Source: Ophiocordyceps camponoti-saundersi (nom. inval.) (taxonomy: Eukaryota; Ascomycota; Sordariomycetes; Hypocreales; Ophiocordycipitaceae). From it: a stretch of DNA of 64,000 nucleotides. The stretch lies in assembly GCA_003339415.1 (NCBI GenBank), contig PDHQ01000004.1, positions 432,207-496,206 of the forward strand, in the 5' to 3' direction. Positions 33,872-46,091 of this stretch are shown one piece after another. Under the pieces are notes generated by a model, which ran no database searches, had not been told where the DNA came from, and saw only the letters and a program-made list of their open reading frames with translations. The translations under genes were made by a program, and so were the position numbers. The number at the start of each line of letters is the position of its first letter. Position 1 is the first letter of the stretch.

Positions 33872-35672
33872 CGGGGGACATTGGCAGTGTCACACAACTA
33901 CAGCTACTGCACCTGACGAATCTTGACGGACGCATCCCAAAACGCGGGGAAGCCGGAATAGAAGGAAAGAGAGAAGAAGAAGAAGAAGAAAAAGAAGCAA
34001 CCACATACACAGAGACACGCAGACAACTACTCATCCATCCCTTCAAAGGCCCCCCCCCCCCCCCCCTTTCCCCTTTTTTTTTCTCTTTTTTTCCCTCGTC
34101 AAAGCGCTTTTTTTTTGCATTTCAGAAGAAGAACATGATGGTTCAGCCGTTTCTCCTCTCTCCTCACAACCCACCCTTCGCCCCGTTTCCGTTGTTTATC
34201 TCTGCTTTCTTTCTTTTTTTTCTTAATAGGTTTTGCATGGGAACGCGGCATTTTCGAACACAGGGAGGGAGAATTCAAAAGAGTTGCAAAAGAAAAGGAA
34301 ACGAAAACAACAAGCTTATTATCCCAAGGATGGGTGGAAAGGGGGGGAGGGTGTTTTAAAAACAAAAAGAAGTCGAAGAAGAAAGAAGAAGGAGCAAGAG
34401 ACGAAAAGACAAAATATAACTAATAGGGTAAAATCTATCGTTTGAAAACATGTGTTTGCTTCTCTCCTCGTTCCTTTAAATTACCTAGTCGAGAACGGAG
34501 AGGGGGGAAAGGCGAAGAAGGAGGAGGTGCGTTATGGGAGTTTAAAGAATGAGGTTTTTCCAATCTTAGGGACAGGAAGGGGTGGAAGAGAAAAAAAAAT
34601 CTGGTTTTCATGAGATGGGTTTGGAAAAGGAGATGAATGGGAAGGGGGGGTTTGGTTTTATGGTTACTGCTTTTCTTTGCTTGTTCCTATGTTTGGGAGA
34701 GTTATAGTGAGGGAAAAGGGGGAAGATTTCTGTATTGTGTAATTCTGGATGGTTTTTCTTTACGAGTTTCTTGATTGTCGAGGTCATCGCCGAGTTGAGA
34801 TGAAGGTGAGAGGGGAAAAGGAAAGACTGGGGAGAGGATAGGGTGAGTAAGTAACAGGTAGGTGTTATAATCAAGCGTCATTGTCAAGCCGTCAGATTAG
34901 TGGTTTTGTACATAAGATCTTCGTGCCTTTCTGTGGCGGAGAATCATGGAAGATGGAGAAAGGAGGGTGTGAAGGGGTGTTTTTCGTTGGTTGATGCTTG
35001 TGTGTACATAGAGGCTTCTTCACGTCATCCGCCACCTTGTCGTTGGATGTTACTTCGTTGGGTGTTGACGTTGTGCTCTTCATCGTCGATGACGTAAGGG
35101 GGGAAAGGGAAAGGGAAAGGGAAAGGGGAAGGGGAAGGGTGGGGGGGGAAGAAATGCATTTAGACGTGCTTCAAAAAGGGGGAATGGTGAAAAAAAGGAG
35201 AGAGACGGGAATGAACCCAGGCTTCGTTCGCGTTGGTCTCACCTACCATGTGTAGGTACACATGTGTAGGCACACATGTGTAGTTGGTCGTCTCTTTCTC
35301 TTTCTCTGCTCCGCTGCGCTGCACTCATACATACATACAAGGGGGAAAAGACTTCCATTTCTCCCCTTCGACACACCTACCATCCTCTGCATCGACAAGT
35401 GAAGAAAGAGAAGGACAGATGATAAACCCTCCCCCGTCTCTTTGCCTCCCGTCTATCGCTTCCACGCTCCCAACAACCATCCGCAGTCCCCATGGAGAAG
35501 CTCTACCCGGCCTCGACGTTTAAAGGACAGGAAGAGTAAAAAGGCAGCGTATAAGAAAATGGTTCGTCCATCAGGAAACAGGTCAAGTTTCGAAGAGAAA
35601 CCCGGTAAAAGGAGGGGGGTGGGGAACGCGAATGGGCATGTCGTCCATGGAAGCCGTCACCTAAACAGCAGC
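33872..35672. other. Intergenic 1.8 kb, purine-rich tracts
   Basis: No gene supported. Contains a C run followed by T runs at 34049-34117, GGGAAA repeats at 35099-35140 and a 14-base tandem repeat at 35247-35283. Probably the 3' UTRs of the CCCH and acyl carrier protein genes. Confidence 0.5.
35247..35283 (+). repeat. 14-base tandem repeat CATGTGTAGGYACA
   Basis: Two full and one partial copy, each with an ACATGT-type palindrome at the junction. Confidence 0.8.
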
Positions 35673-36315
35673 TTAGCTGGCGTCGGGCTGAGCCATAATG
35701 TACTCAACCGCCTTGTCGACTATTACGTGGGAAAAAGAAGGAGTCAGCATATTCAGTTCACCTTTACCCACGACGTGATTCAAGAGCATCGCACCAGAAT
35801 GGATGGAATCAGCATCTTTGTCCGGAATCTCAATGCTAAACTCCTCTTCAATCGCCATGACGACCTCGACCGCATCGAGGCTATCGAGGCCCATATCATT
35901 GGCAAAGTGAGCCGTAGGCGTAATCTGCAACCCTCAACGTCAGAAAAAAAACTCCAGCAACAAGATTCGAGAAGCCGTTACATTTTTCACATCGTTGACC
36001 TATCCATGAAAACCAGTTAGCAAACCAAGAAGAAGGAAAGGCCCCAATCCAACGAAAATCTCCTCCCCCCCGCCTCTTAAAAAAACAAACCTTGTCAAAG
36101 CCCTGCAGCAAGCTCATGATACGCCCCTCAACCTGCTCCTTAGGAAGCCCGCCGTCGGAGCTGTAAAGCCGAAGTCCCAGCATCGGCCGCTGCACGAAGA
36201 CGGTCGATATCGCCGCCGGCATCATCGCCGACCGAGCCGTGCTACGCAGCAGCAGAGCTCCTCTTGGCAGAGGTGACGCGGCCGAGGCGGCGCGGACGAC
36301 GGCGGCGCGGAACAT
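35673..36315 (-). CDS. Mitochondrial acyl carrier protein (complex I NDUFAB1)
   Basis: Four exons: 36315-36091, 35999-35982, 35924-35795 and 35719-35673, giving 139 residues. The N-terminal ~50 residues are an Ala/Arg-rich mitochondrial presequence. The carrier domain has the 4'-phosphopantetheine site MGLDSLDAVEVVMAIEEEF (Ser96) and the acidic helix ending SIEIPDKDAD. Exon 2 is a microexon of 18 bases (VNDVKN), required to join GFDK to ITPTAHFAND. The last intron (GTGCGA...CGTAATAG) joins SIHS to VDKAVEYIMAQPDAS. The protein carries acyl chains for mitochondrial fatty acid/lipoate synthesis, is an accessory subunit of complex I, and supports LYR proteins in Fe-S assembly. It lies just downstream of, and on the same strand as, the 23 kDa complex I subunit. 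Confidence 0.93.
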
Positions 36316-36782
36316 GGCGGGACCGAAGTTTTTGCAAGTCTTTCTGGTGGCGATTCTTTAGAATAGGCGTCGGTGCGGGACGACGGACGGGGCGACGACG
36401 GTGGGAGAAAAGAAGCTCGGATGGCGGCGATAAATTTCGTCTGCGTCGCAAGCTTGCCTTGAGCTGCAAGGTTGAGCTGGCACGTGATCAGAGTCGAGCG
36501 CTGAGTCAGCCGCCTCTAACCGTCTGAGCCTCAACCATTGAATTACAGCCACAGCCACGGACGTGCACAAGAGCCTAGAGCTACCACCAGAGAGTCCCAA
36601 GCAACAACCGCGTTATCGAAGGATCAAGACACGGAGACTGTTTTTATCTTCCGACTCCAAGAGAAGGCTACTTTGTGTGTTTACAGTAAAACACTCCTCC
36701 CTCTCGCAACCATGTCCCTTCCGTTGCTCGATAAATATATACCCTTTCGCTGACCTATCGTCCCGTTCAACACAACGAACCC
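36316..36782 (-). other. Acyl carrier protein promoter
   Basis: 467 bases. CACGTGATC at 36481-36489 lies about 166 bases upstream of the start and TGAGTCA lies at 36502-36508. No gene was seen. Confidence 0.5.
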
Positions 36783-37701
<919 letters not shown>

Positions 37702-38135
37702 TGTTCGACGAAACTGAGGCCGGAGCTCGAGCTGACAATGTGCTAGGGCCGGATCTGGAGTAAATGGTGAGCCGCGCTGCGGTCACTATGAAGAGATGCG
37801 TATTTCTCCTTTTCGTGCAGGCGAATGTTTTAGAGGGCGGGGGCTACACGGCCCGTGTAAACGACAATGGCTGATCAAGGGAGGGATATCTGTACAGTGG
37901 TGGCGAGACGGTTGCGTTGAGGTGACGATGACTCTGACTTACAATCGCAGCTTTGTCATTGGCTGAAGGGTTTCATGTGATACGTCACGTGCAGGAAGCT
38001 ATCTTTTGCCCCCCCTTCTCCGTGAACGAAACGACCTATTCCTATGACACGTTCTTAGACGCACATCCTATCAATTACCTGCATGATTCTTATGTCCAAA
38101 AGTCGGCGTATATCAAAGATATCAAGGCAGATCGT
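37702..38135 (-). other. Promoter of the 23 kDa subunit gene
   Basis: 434 bases. TACGTCACGTG with a CACGTG core lies at 37986-37991. No gene was seen. Confidence 0.5.
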
Positions 38136-40531
38136 CTAAAGAGAGTCACAATATCCAGTCTTCTCCTCATCCGGCGAGCTCCAAGGCGACCATACAGCGT
38201 TGATGCTCTGCTGTGATACGTCATCGATGCCCGGTCCGGGAGGTAACCTCACCGCCAGCCGCGTGTAACAAGTGTCCAAGCTCTTCCTGACAGCCTGAGC
38301 GACACAAATCACAGACGACAGTCCAGATCGCGCAGCCTCGAGACAAGCTAGTGATGTTGAGACGAGCAGATAAGCCTTGACCTTGAAGTCTCCGTGATCC
38401 ATCCGTCGGGGAACCGAATTGAGGTATTGGACGATCAAGTTGGACAAGTCATATGACTCCGAGCTCGGTAGGATCGTCGACTTGAGATCTGCTCGCCTGC
38501 GCAGCTCACCACAGAGGTAAAGCGCGGTTTGGATGAAAACCCGGTGAAACATTTCGCTTCCCCTGACTTGAGCCATCTTGAAGTCATCGTCATCGGTACC
38601 AGACAGTGTAGAGAGGATGGAAATAGAAGATTCGAGGCAAGTGCTCAGTGAAGAAAACGCGAACGGACAAGTCTCCTCCATGAGAGTGAAAGGATGGTGA
38701 AGAGCGACGAGGAATCTTTTAACCATGAGCTCAAAGGTTTTCATGGTAAATGCTGTGGGATGAGTTCTACTGCTTCTGGAGAAGCAGTACGTTTCGATCC
38801 GGGCGGAGCACAGTTGAAGGAGTTGGCCGAGCTCATGACTCAAGTTCAACACCTCTGCGAAAGACGTCTCGCAACGTGGTCCGTTGACGAGCTTGGCAAT
38901 CTTCAATCGCACCGGCAGAAGTTTCATGAGAAGAATTTGGAAAGACGACGATGTGAATTCACCCATTGGCTTCGACTCGACGACAGCTCCGTCCAGCGTC
39001 GTCCATGTGGAGTCATCATCAGCGTTGCAAGGCAGAGCCGTGTCATAGTCTTGAAAGCCGACGGACGGAAGGCCGCCGCAGTCAATGCTAAACTGCAAGT
39101 CGAGTTCGACAATGGCGGCCCAGAGCTTCCGACGGGACTCCATCTCGGAAGCAGACATTTGCTCGACGTGGTATCGACTTGTTGGATCTCGGTGGAGGCC
39201 TTGATGCATGGCCATTCGGACAAGCGAGCCGGCCGAGATCCATTCGGCTTTCGCATCAATAGCAGCCGATGAGACGCGTTGAGCCAACAAAAGCAGACAG
39301 CGTATCCTCAGAGAATCAAGGTTCCGTCTTGGACTGTTGCTGTTGTTCTCGACTGACGTTAAAGCTGTAGACGAGACGGAAATCCACTTGAGGACAACGG
39401 CCCGCGAGATGGTCGTCTCGTGCGGGCAGAAGACGAAACCGATGCTCATGACGAGGAAGAGGGTAAGGGTGAATGCTGGAGTTGACGACGTCGGCGCCTC
39501 CCAGAAAGTTTGATACTCGTCACGAAATGAAGGCACGTGAAGGATGCCCAAGACAGTTTGATATGTGCGAAGGAAAGCTTCCACCAGCCGATCTGACACG
39601 TCTCGTACAGGGACAAGTCCTCCAGAGGAGTCGACCAGCTGTGTCACCACCTCCTCATGATATCGGATCGTCCTGGTTAGGGCCTCGCAGCTGGATAGCG
39701 TTGCACTTCCTTGTGCGGGGGCTTCAGACTCGTGGGCTTGCAAGACGGAGATGATGTCCGGGTCCTGATGAGGTTTATCAGAAGACAACTACAGAGAAAA
39801 GCATTGACCCTCTGAGTCGGATATTAACACATACCTGACGAAAATAATTGGTCCAGTGGCTATTCCCATAGAACCGCGCATCTGGAAACGGTGAGACCAG
39901 CGGGTTGAGAGGCAATGAAACCATCGAGTCGTTATCCTCAAAAGCCATCGATGCAGGGTACAGACACGAGGTCGGGGTTGGCAGGCAGGTCAAGGACCGG
40001 TCTTGGTGACTCTCCACGCCGTCTCCAACACCAACGAAAGTGTCGAATGACGACGTTGCCTCGGTGCCGCTGCTATAAACTTCAGCTTCAGTCCCAGCCG
40101 AGCTGAGTTCGTCGCAGGCTTCTACAGACGAAGAGGTTCGGATGGTGATTTGCGGCGTCGACTTCATCTCTTTCTTAACAGGAGAGACTGCCGCGGACGG
40201 CTCTGAGGCCTTGGCCGTGGGCGTATACTTGAAGACGGAGAACTTGGTCTGATAGCCTTGAAAGGGAGCCTTTGTGCGCGCTGGCCTGCTGTCGTAGACG
40301 TAGACACACGGTCCCGGCTCGTCCTTGGCGCATGGCTGACACGGAGTCTGGCGGTCACATCTGTTTTTCCCCACGATTGAATGAGCAATGAGAGCTTAGG
40401 AGAGGAAGAATGTGCCTGGGGATGGCAACGTACTTTATCTTCCTGCGTCGACATCGTACGCATGACAGAGGCGGCCTTCTTTTGTTCTTGGAGGTTGGGT
40501 CGACGGAGTAGCTCTGCTGTTGGTTGGCCAT
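38136..40531 (-). CDS. Zn2Cys6 fungal-specific transcription factor
   Basis: Three exons: 40531-40434, 40360-39835 and 39764-38136, giving 750 residues. The binuclear zinc cluster is at the N-terminus, CX2CX6CX5CX2CX7C from Cys24 (SCVRCRRRKIKCDRQTPC), split by intron 1 inside the cluster, a frequent arrangement. Residues 55-180 are a Ser/Thr-rich linker. The fungal-specific middle homology region starts near 250 (AFLRTYQTVLGILHVPSF) and contains the typical SLVRMAMHQGLHRDPT and MESRRKLWAAIVELDLQFSI. The target is unknown; no metabolic cluster abuts it. It could regulate its own region but nothing in the sequence shows it. Confidence 0.92.
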
Positions 40532-42885
40532 GGGTTTGGTGGTTGCAGGGCAAGTTGCGAGGTGTTATCAACTCTTTAGGGGAGCAAGGTATGATGCAAG
40601 GTCAGAACATGGAGTTGAAGACTTTGAGAAGCTGATGAGCTTCAACTCCTACATGAAGCCGGAGGAAACGCAGACGCAATATATATACACGGACACACAA
40701 GCATCCGACTTCCCACCGCAAGTCAATGCCGGCATTCTCTCTCTATCCCGAGCGGGAGGAAACAGTGAAACCCCTCCCCTCTCTTCTCTGGAACCGGGGC
40801 TGACCCCATGACACGTTTCCCCCCCAGTTGGTTCTTAAAATCTCAGTAGTGAACCGTACAGCCGGGACGAGGGAGCAAAGCACGGACACGGGAAACCATG
40901 TGAAGACGATGCCTCGGCGGATCAGACGGGGGAAAAAAAAAAGACCGTCTCGGAGAGAAAGAGAGAGAGAGAGAGAGGTAGTCAGCTATGTAAGACGGCG
41001 GAGAAGGCGATGAATGCAGTGAGAGTGTGGCGGGGAAGAGAAAGTTGTGATGAGGGGATATAAGTTGTGACTACGGTATGCTTCGTCTTGGGGGGTTTTC
41101 CATTGTAGGCAGGCAACCTTGCTGTAGCCTCATGTTGACGACGACAACGACAGTTACAACAAACAGTAACAACAAACAGCAACAAGAGCAATAAACGAGG
41201 TAAAACCCTTTAGTTTCACCGCTTTCCCTGAATTGAGTTTGCCAGACGGAGTTGCTAGACGGAGCATTGATCTGCATGGCTATCTCTCTCTCTCTCTCTC
41301 TCTCTTCCCTTGGCTACGTGGGGTTGTAGCTGCTAGGTCATGCGGGATTGATTCCAGCTTGAACATCAGCGCTTTCTTTCTCCAGGCTAAAGCGGCCATG
41401 TGGAGGAAGAGCTTGTCCGAAGGGGATGGTGGGGTTTTCCCTGTCTGCATCGTGAAGCTGACACGGCTGCGCTAGGAGATGAGGCGGAAATACTAGGTAT
41501 AAAGGTAGGTAGGTAGCTGGGCGGGATCAGCTGACCATTCTCTCTGTCTCTCTCGCTCTCTCTTACATGACTCTTCATAATAGCAGGAAAGTCTTTTCTT
41601 GCGTCAAATAACCAGATGATTTAATCTACAGCAAGCCCAAGTATTGCAGTCTCGCCAAGCAGGTCAACCTCGTCAACAACTTCATCAACCTGATGAAGAG
41701 CCCTTCTTCACGTCATCGATCCTATCCCTTCTCCCTCTTCACGTCCGTTTCTCTCTCCCTCTCCGCGGAGGTGCTCAGAAAAAAAAAACGAAGCCCCGAG
41801 CTTGGGAGCTGCCAAGATATGCGTCCTCTCGGAGCAAAGCTTGCCAGCAACCGGCTAGTGAGAGACCGGGGCTGCAGTAGTTAAAGCCTCGGTTCGACTT
41901 TAGGTTGCGGGTAGCTTGGGAAGCCGTCTGCCTACTTGGCGTCGTTGCATTAGAGGCTGGCTGCATAACCCCCCGTTCCGTCTCTGTTCGTGTGAAGAGG
42001 CTGACTGAGTGCTGCGGAGAGGCATGGCGGGAATAGCTTCCAGGGTGGCATAATTCATGCTCGGATCAAACAGGCGATATGGAAGGCAGAATACTTGCTT
42101 GGTCACGCCGTTCTTAAACAGAGATATGGCGTGCTATGAAGTCTGCCTCGTTACTAGGTTCTTTCGTGATAGGCGTATCTGTATCTATGTACGCTGCCTC
42201 GCGATCTGCCTTGCGATGATATTCTAGCTAATATACATCATCATCATTCCTGTATGGATGGTGCCGGCCTAGCTCTCCCGATTCGAGATATCTTGTCCGA
42301 GTCAAGTATAGTTTGGATACGTGATCTATGCCCAGCGAGTCATGGTGCCGCTGGGATCCGTAGCTCTATTTCGTCTACCCCTTTATCATGCAAGGCTCGC
42401 TTCGACTTCAAGCCTGATAAGGATGATGAGCAGGGCAGAGGCGAAGGCATGTAGTATCTGTCTATGTATGTATGTGTGGATTCCTCGGCCAAGGCACTCT
42501 GCGGTATGAACGAGAGTCTCCTTTCTACTGTATCTTGTCTCTGACGGCTTCAGGAGTCGTCGAGAAGAGAGCCTCGTGCTAATAGTTTATGCGGTGAGAG
42601 GAGGAAGAGGACCACGGGAAGCTTTCTTTCTCCTTTCGACCTCTGTTGTCAACCTACCCAGATGTATGAAGATCTATTTCTTTCTTTCTCTGTGTCTCTC
42701 TCTTTTTCTCCGTCTCTCTCTCTCTCTCTCTTTATAGATATATATGTAAATATACGAATATGTATATCTGTTAATATCAGGCCCTGATCCGAGCGACCTT
42801 TGACTGATTCGACCATCACCATCATCTTCTTCTTCTTCTCCTTCTTGCCCTTCCTCAAAGACGAGAACGAATCCTTCTGCTCAAT
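40532..42885. other. Intergenic 2.35 kb, no gene seen
   Basis: Microsatellites include (GA)n near 40959-40977, (CT)n at 41285-41304 and 42700-42731, and a CAA/CAG-type array at about 41150-41190. Pyrimidine-rich sequence and TTCTTC repeats precede the next start codon. Small frames here have no protein features. Confidence 0.55.
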
Positions 42886-43941
42886 ATGCGCATCCCCTCG
42901 CTCATCTCAACCCTACTCACAATGGCCCTATGGCCTGCTTTAGGCGCCGCTGCTGAGAAACCATACTATGCCATTGCGCACCGCGTCCTTGAGAAAAAGG
43001 GCGTTGACCAGGCTCTATCAGATGGAGCGAACGCCATCGAGATCGATGCCTACTCTCGGGAGGCCAGCGGCTGGTGGGCTGACCATGACGGGATCTTGAC
43101 AAGCAAAGGAGACAAGATGGTCGATATACTGACACATGTCGCCAACAAGGCCAAAGAGGGCAAGAAAGTCGCCTTCGTCTGGCTCGATATCAAAAATCCA
43201 GATTACTGCAAGATCTTCAAGCAGAGTTGCTCGATCGAAGCCTTGAGGGATACGGCACGACAAATCCTCAGTCCCGTCAACATACAGATCCTCTACGGTT
43301 TCTACACCAAGAAAAGGGGCAGAGCCTATGGAGTCATTCGTGATGGCCTGAATCACAACGAGGCCATAGTATTAGACGGCGACGCGGAGGCTGCCCAGAG
43401 GATATTCGAGGAGGAGGGCCCTACTAACATCACGCAGCGGGCATTTAGTCGCGGTTACTTTAACTGGCATATGATGTGGTATAAAGATTACAACGCTATG
43501 CTCGACAACTTGAGGAAAGCTTCAGACTCCGGGGCGTTTGGCCAAGTCTTCGGTTGGACGCTCGTCAAGGACAGATTCCAGCTTGTAACCAATATTGACG
43601 ATCCTGTCCAAGACATCGTCAATGACGCCGACACCAGCGGAGTCATCTACGGCAACCCTGCAAGCGCCTACGATGATGCGGACAGGTGCAGTTGGGGCAT
43701 CCAGCAACTGAAGGCCATGGAAGGCATCCGCCTTGCCCGAGGCGATGAGCTTGCCTTCACACCTGCTTCTGAAAGCTGGATTAAACAGGGATGGTATTGC
43801 AAGAAATACAAGCAGAAGCCTAACCTAGAAGGCAACTGGTATTGCTACACCAGTAGGGGTCGGCGTGCTACCGACGAGCTGTTTTTCAACCAACAGGATT
43901 GTGAAACTTTGTGCGTGGACTCGCTCAGCAGAAAGCGGTAG
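42886..43941 (+). CDS. Secreted sphingomyelinase D / phospholipase D-like protein
   Basis: One exon, 351 residues. The signal peptide spans about residues 1-23. The fold is the GDPD-like barrel of sphingomyelinase D, a family shared by sicariid spiders, some actinobacteria and fungi. Visible active-site residues are His32 in YAIAHRVLE, Glu52 and Asp54 in NAIEIDAYS, His67 in WWADHDG, and Asp101 in VWLDIKNPDYC. These fit the two-His, metal-coordinating set, so activity is plausible. The family cleaves the head group of sphingomyelin or lysophospholipids, giving cyclic phosphate products. The C-terminal ~50 residues add a Cys-containing extension (WYCKKYK...WYCYTS...DCETLC) whose role is unknown. 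It is followed by a small convergent cysteine-rich peptide gene. The likely role is damage to host membranes. Confidence 0.82.
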   Translation: MRIPSLISTLLTMALWPALGAAAEKPYYAIAHRVLEKKGVDQALSDGANAIEIDAYSREASGWWADHDGILTSKGDKMVDILTHVANKAKEGKKVAFVWLDIKNPDYCKIFKQSCSIEALRDTARQILSPVNIQILYGFYTKKRGRAYGVIRDGLNHNEAIVLDGDAEAAQRIFEEEGPTNITQRAFSRGYFNWHMMWYKDYNAMLDNLRKASDSGAFGQVFGWTLVKDRFQLVTNIDDPVQDIVNDADTSGVIYGNPASAYDDADRCSWGIQQLKAMEGIRLARGDELAFTPASESWIKQGWYCKKYKQKPNLEGNWYCYTSRGRRATDELFFNQQDCETLCVDSLSRKR

Positions 43942-44286
43942 AGAGACAGGAAATGCCTCAGTCTCTGAACCTGAAGATGCAACTATCGACAAACCGAGTT
44001 CTGGGGTGGAAGCAAAGAAAGCATCAGCGTCAAGGTAGTTTGAAACAAGGCTCTTTCTTCTTCTTACCCCGTGCGTGTCAACGAAGCAGGCACTCGGCGA
44101 GCAGCATTTGGTAAACGAGTCCCTGCAGGAGGTCGTGCCGGCTTTAAGACACGGGACCTAAGGGGCGAGAGACGTTGTTCGAGTTTCCAGTTGTCAGCCA
44201 AAAGGGAGGATCAAGGAGGCCTGTGAGAATACCTGAGCCAAGCCACAGGCGGCAAAGCTGAGAGAGAGGAGAAGAGAGAGACGCAT
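43942..44286 (-). CDS. Tiny cysteine-rich secreted peptide, knottin-like (end uncertain)
   Basis: Visible exons are 44286-44233 and 44158 to a TGA near 44081. Exon 1 encodes a clean 18-residue signal peptide after a favourable CCACC-ATG. The intron has GTATTC and CCCTAG ends. The short mature chain (about 26 residues) shows Cys in order C-x7-C-x6-CC-x3-C, the first five positions of an inhibitor-cystine-knot pattern; the sixth Cys is not seen before the stop. A second donor-like GTAAGA and CCCCAG pair (44067 and 44001) lies just downstream in another frame, so the gene may have a further exon or be broken. A TATA box sits at the expected distance. It is convergent with the sphingomyelinase-D-like gene. 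No function is assigned. Confidence 0.4.
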
Positions 44287-44334
44287 GGTGGATATACAGA
44301 AGAGGTAAGAGTTGTTTTGGTTGATTTATGTAGG

Positions 44335-44341
44335 TTTTATA
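44335..44341 (-). promoter_or_regulatory. TATA box of the small cysteine-rich peptide gene
   Basis: TATAAAA on the minus strand, about 50 bases upstream of the start codon at 44286, followed by an A/C-rich leader typical of highly expressed fungal genes. Confidence 0.5.
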
Positions 44342-46091
44342 TCAAGCAGTAGATAGAAGGGTGAGTGTCATTTTATAGCATCGAGAATACCTACCTACAT
44401 AGGTGTATATATATGAGTGTATATATATGAATGAACTTGTTGAAGGCAGCCGTCGCATCTTCCCTCGGCCGCAACTGAAAGCGGCAAATAAGCCAATATT
44501 CACACCGACATAAACGACGTGCAAGGGGCCATGTCATTCGTCCAAGGCTCTTCGAATCGGATCAAAACACCTCCCTTTTGCTATAGTCCCATCCGTCTAT
44601 CTATCTGCCTGCAAGTCAGACCTGTGTAACGTCTGAGGCTGATATGCATATAGCCGTATAGCCTCGGGACGAGGATGATTTGAAGCTGGGGATTTAAAGA
44701 GTAAGACGGATTACTAGAATTAGATTGTCTTGCATAAACTCTCAAAGAGATGAAGAGGTCGTCGTCACGTCGTATCGGCAGCCCGGGTCGTACATGTATG
44801 ATATATCCATATGCGTGGTTGACATGAACTAACACCGCATCCCCCGTCTAAACCCGTCGCCATCAACTTCGCCAAGTCTTGCCCTAATCGTAAACTACAA
44901 CGTCATTTCAGATAGTTCAGAGATGAGAGTAACTAACTGTATGTTAACAATCCAAAACCCGCTGCTTCAAACTCAGACAAGGCTACGCTCAAAGCGACAG
45001 ACTAACCACGGTAGCCGATATGCCTAGCCCCCAAGCCGGGCGAAAATCGTCGGCCGTACGGCTCGCCCGAGGAAGCCCGCGGGCTCCGGCTAGCTTCACA
45101 CAACTCACCCGGGCTATGACTCGGTCCAGGTGGTAAGTAGGCAAATCTAGTGCAGAACTGCTTGCTTTTTATTTCTCGGTTGCATTCGTAAAGAGCAGCA
45201 GCAAAAAAGAGAGGGTCATCGCATCTCCCTTTGTTGTTGTGAGTAGTCTGTATTGTTGTCTCTGCTAAAGTCAGACAAGGTGGTTGACTCTGACCAGAGT
45301 TCTGCTCGTGGCCCGGGCTTGTCTGGGTAGTTTCTCTCGCCGTGTGGAAACGAATCAATCGAGATAAGGAGAAGATAGAAACTGGTGGCTTCATTGTATG
45401 ACTGCTTGTTGGGGTGATGCTCAGTTGAGCCGGATATCGTACGCCTCTGGGATGTGAGGTGAGCCTGATCTCGATCAACAGATGGCACACCTCCTGAAGA
45501 GTCCGCCTCAAGCCAAAGGCATTGTCCTTCGCGTCGACTAAACATTCTCTAGTTGAGCTAGCGGAACCTGACGGGCCGCATAGAGAAGAAAGGCACCATC
45601 TCTCTAGCACTTGAGCGTTCCAATGGATTAGCCTCCTGAAGTTAAGAGAACATGGCACAGCATCGTGTATCTGTATGTTACACTGAACAGTTTGTAGCTT
45701 TCAAGGACAGAGGTCTCTGTTGAATGCACGATCGTGAACAACTTGAAGTTCTCTTATAGGCTGAGAAGTCTAGGAAGCTCCTAGACCAGCTAAGAAAGGG
45801 GCAGCCCCTAGAATCACAGGAGGTAACGCTGTCGAAAGGCGTCTGTCAACCTACATCCCGCGCCTCCCGTACAGTCCAGGTCAAGGCCGGCCCAGGAACA
45901 GAGTTGAGTCTAGAGAGCTTCACGTAGTCTCAAGCTATCATTGTCCGGCTCTCTCTCATGGGGCTCTTCAACATGATATCAAACCGGAACCGGCTTCTCA
46001 GCCATAGTTCCATATTCATATCAAAATTCCCTTATAATTCCCCATCATCCTCACCCAGGCTTTCCTCTTCAGAACCATCAACAATCTCAAC
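44342..46091. other. Intergenic, no supported gene
   Basis: A 218-codon minus-strand frame (45002-45658) and an overlapping 109-codon frame lack signal, domain or splice support and are not accepted. The sequence is otherwise unique. Confidence 0.5.

Noticed and set aside
41881..41905. GGTTCGACTTTAGG, possible tRNA B box
   Set aside because: The flanking bases do not form a T stem, and no A box or acceptor stem is found upstream.
45002..45658. 218-codon minus-strand frame
   Set aside because: No domain, signal peptide, conserved splice or promoter evidence; composition looks random.
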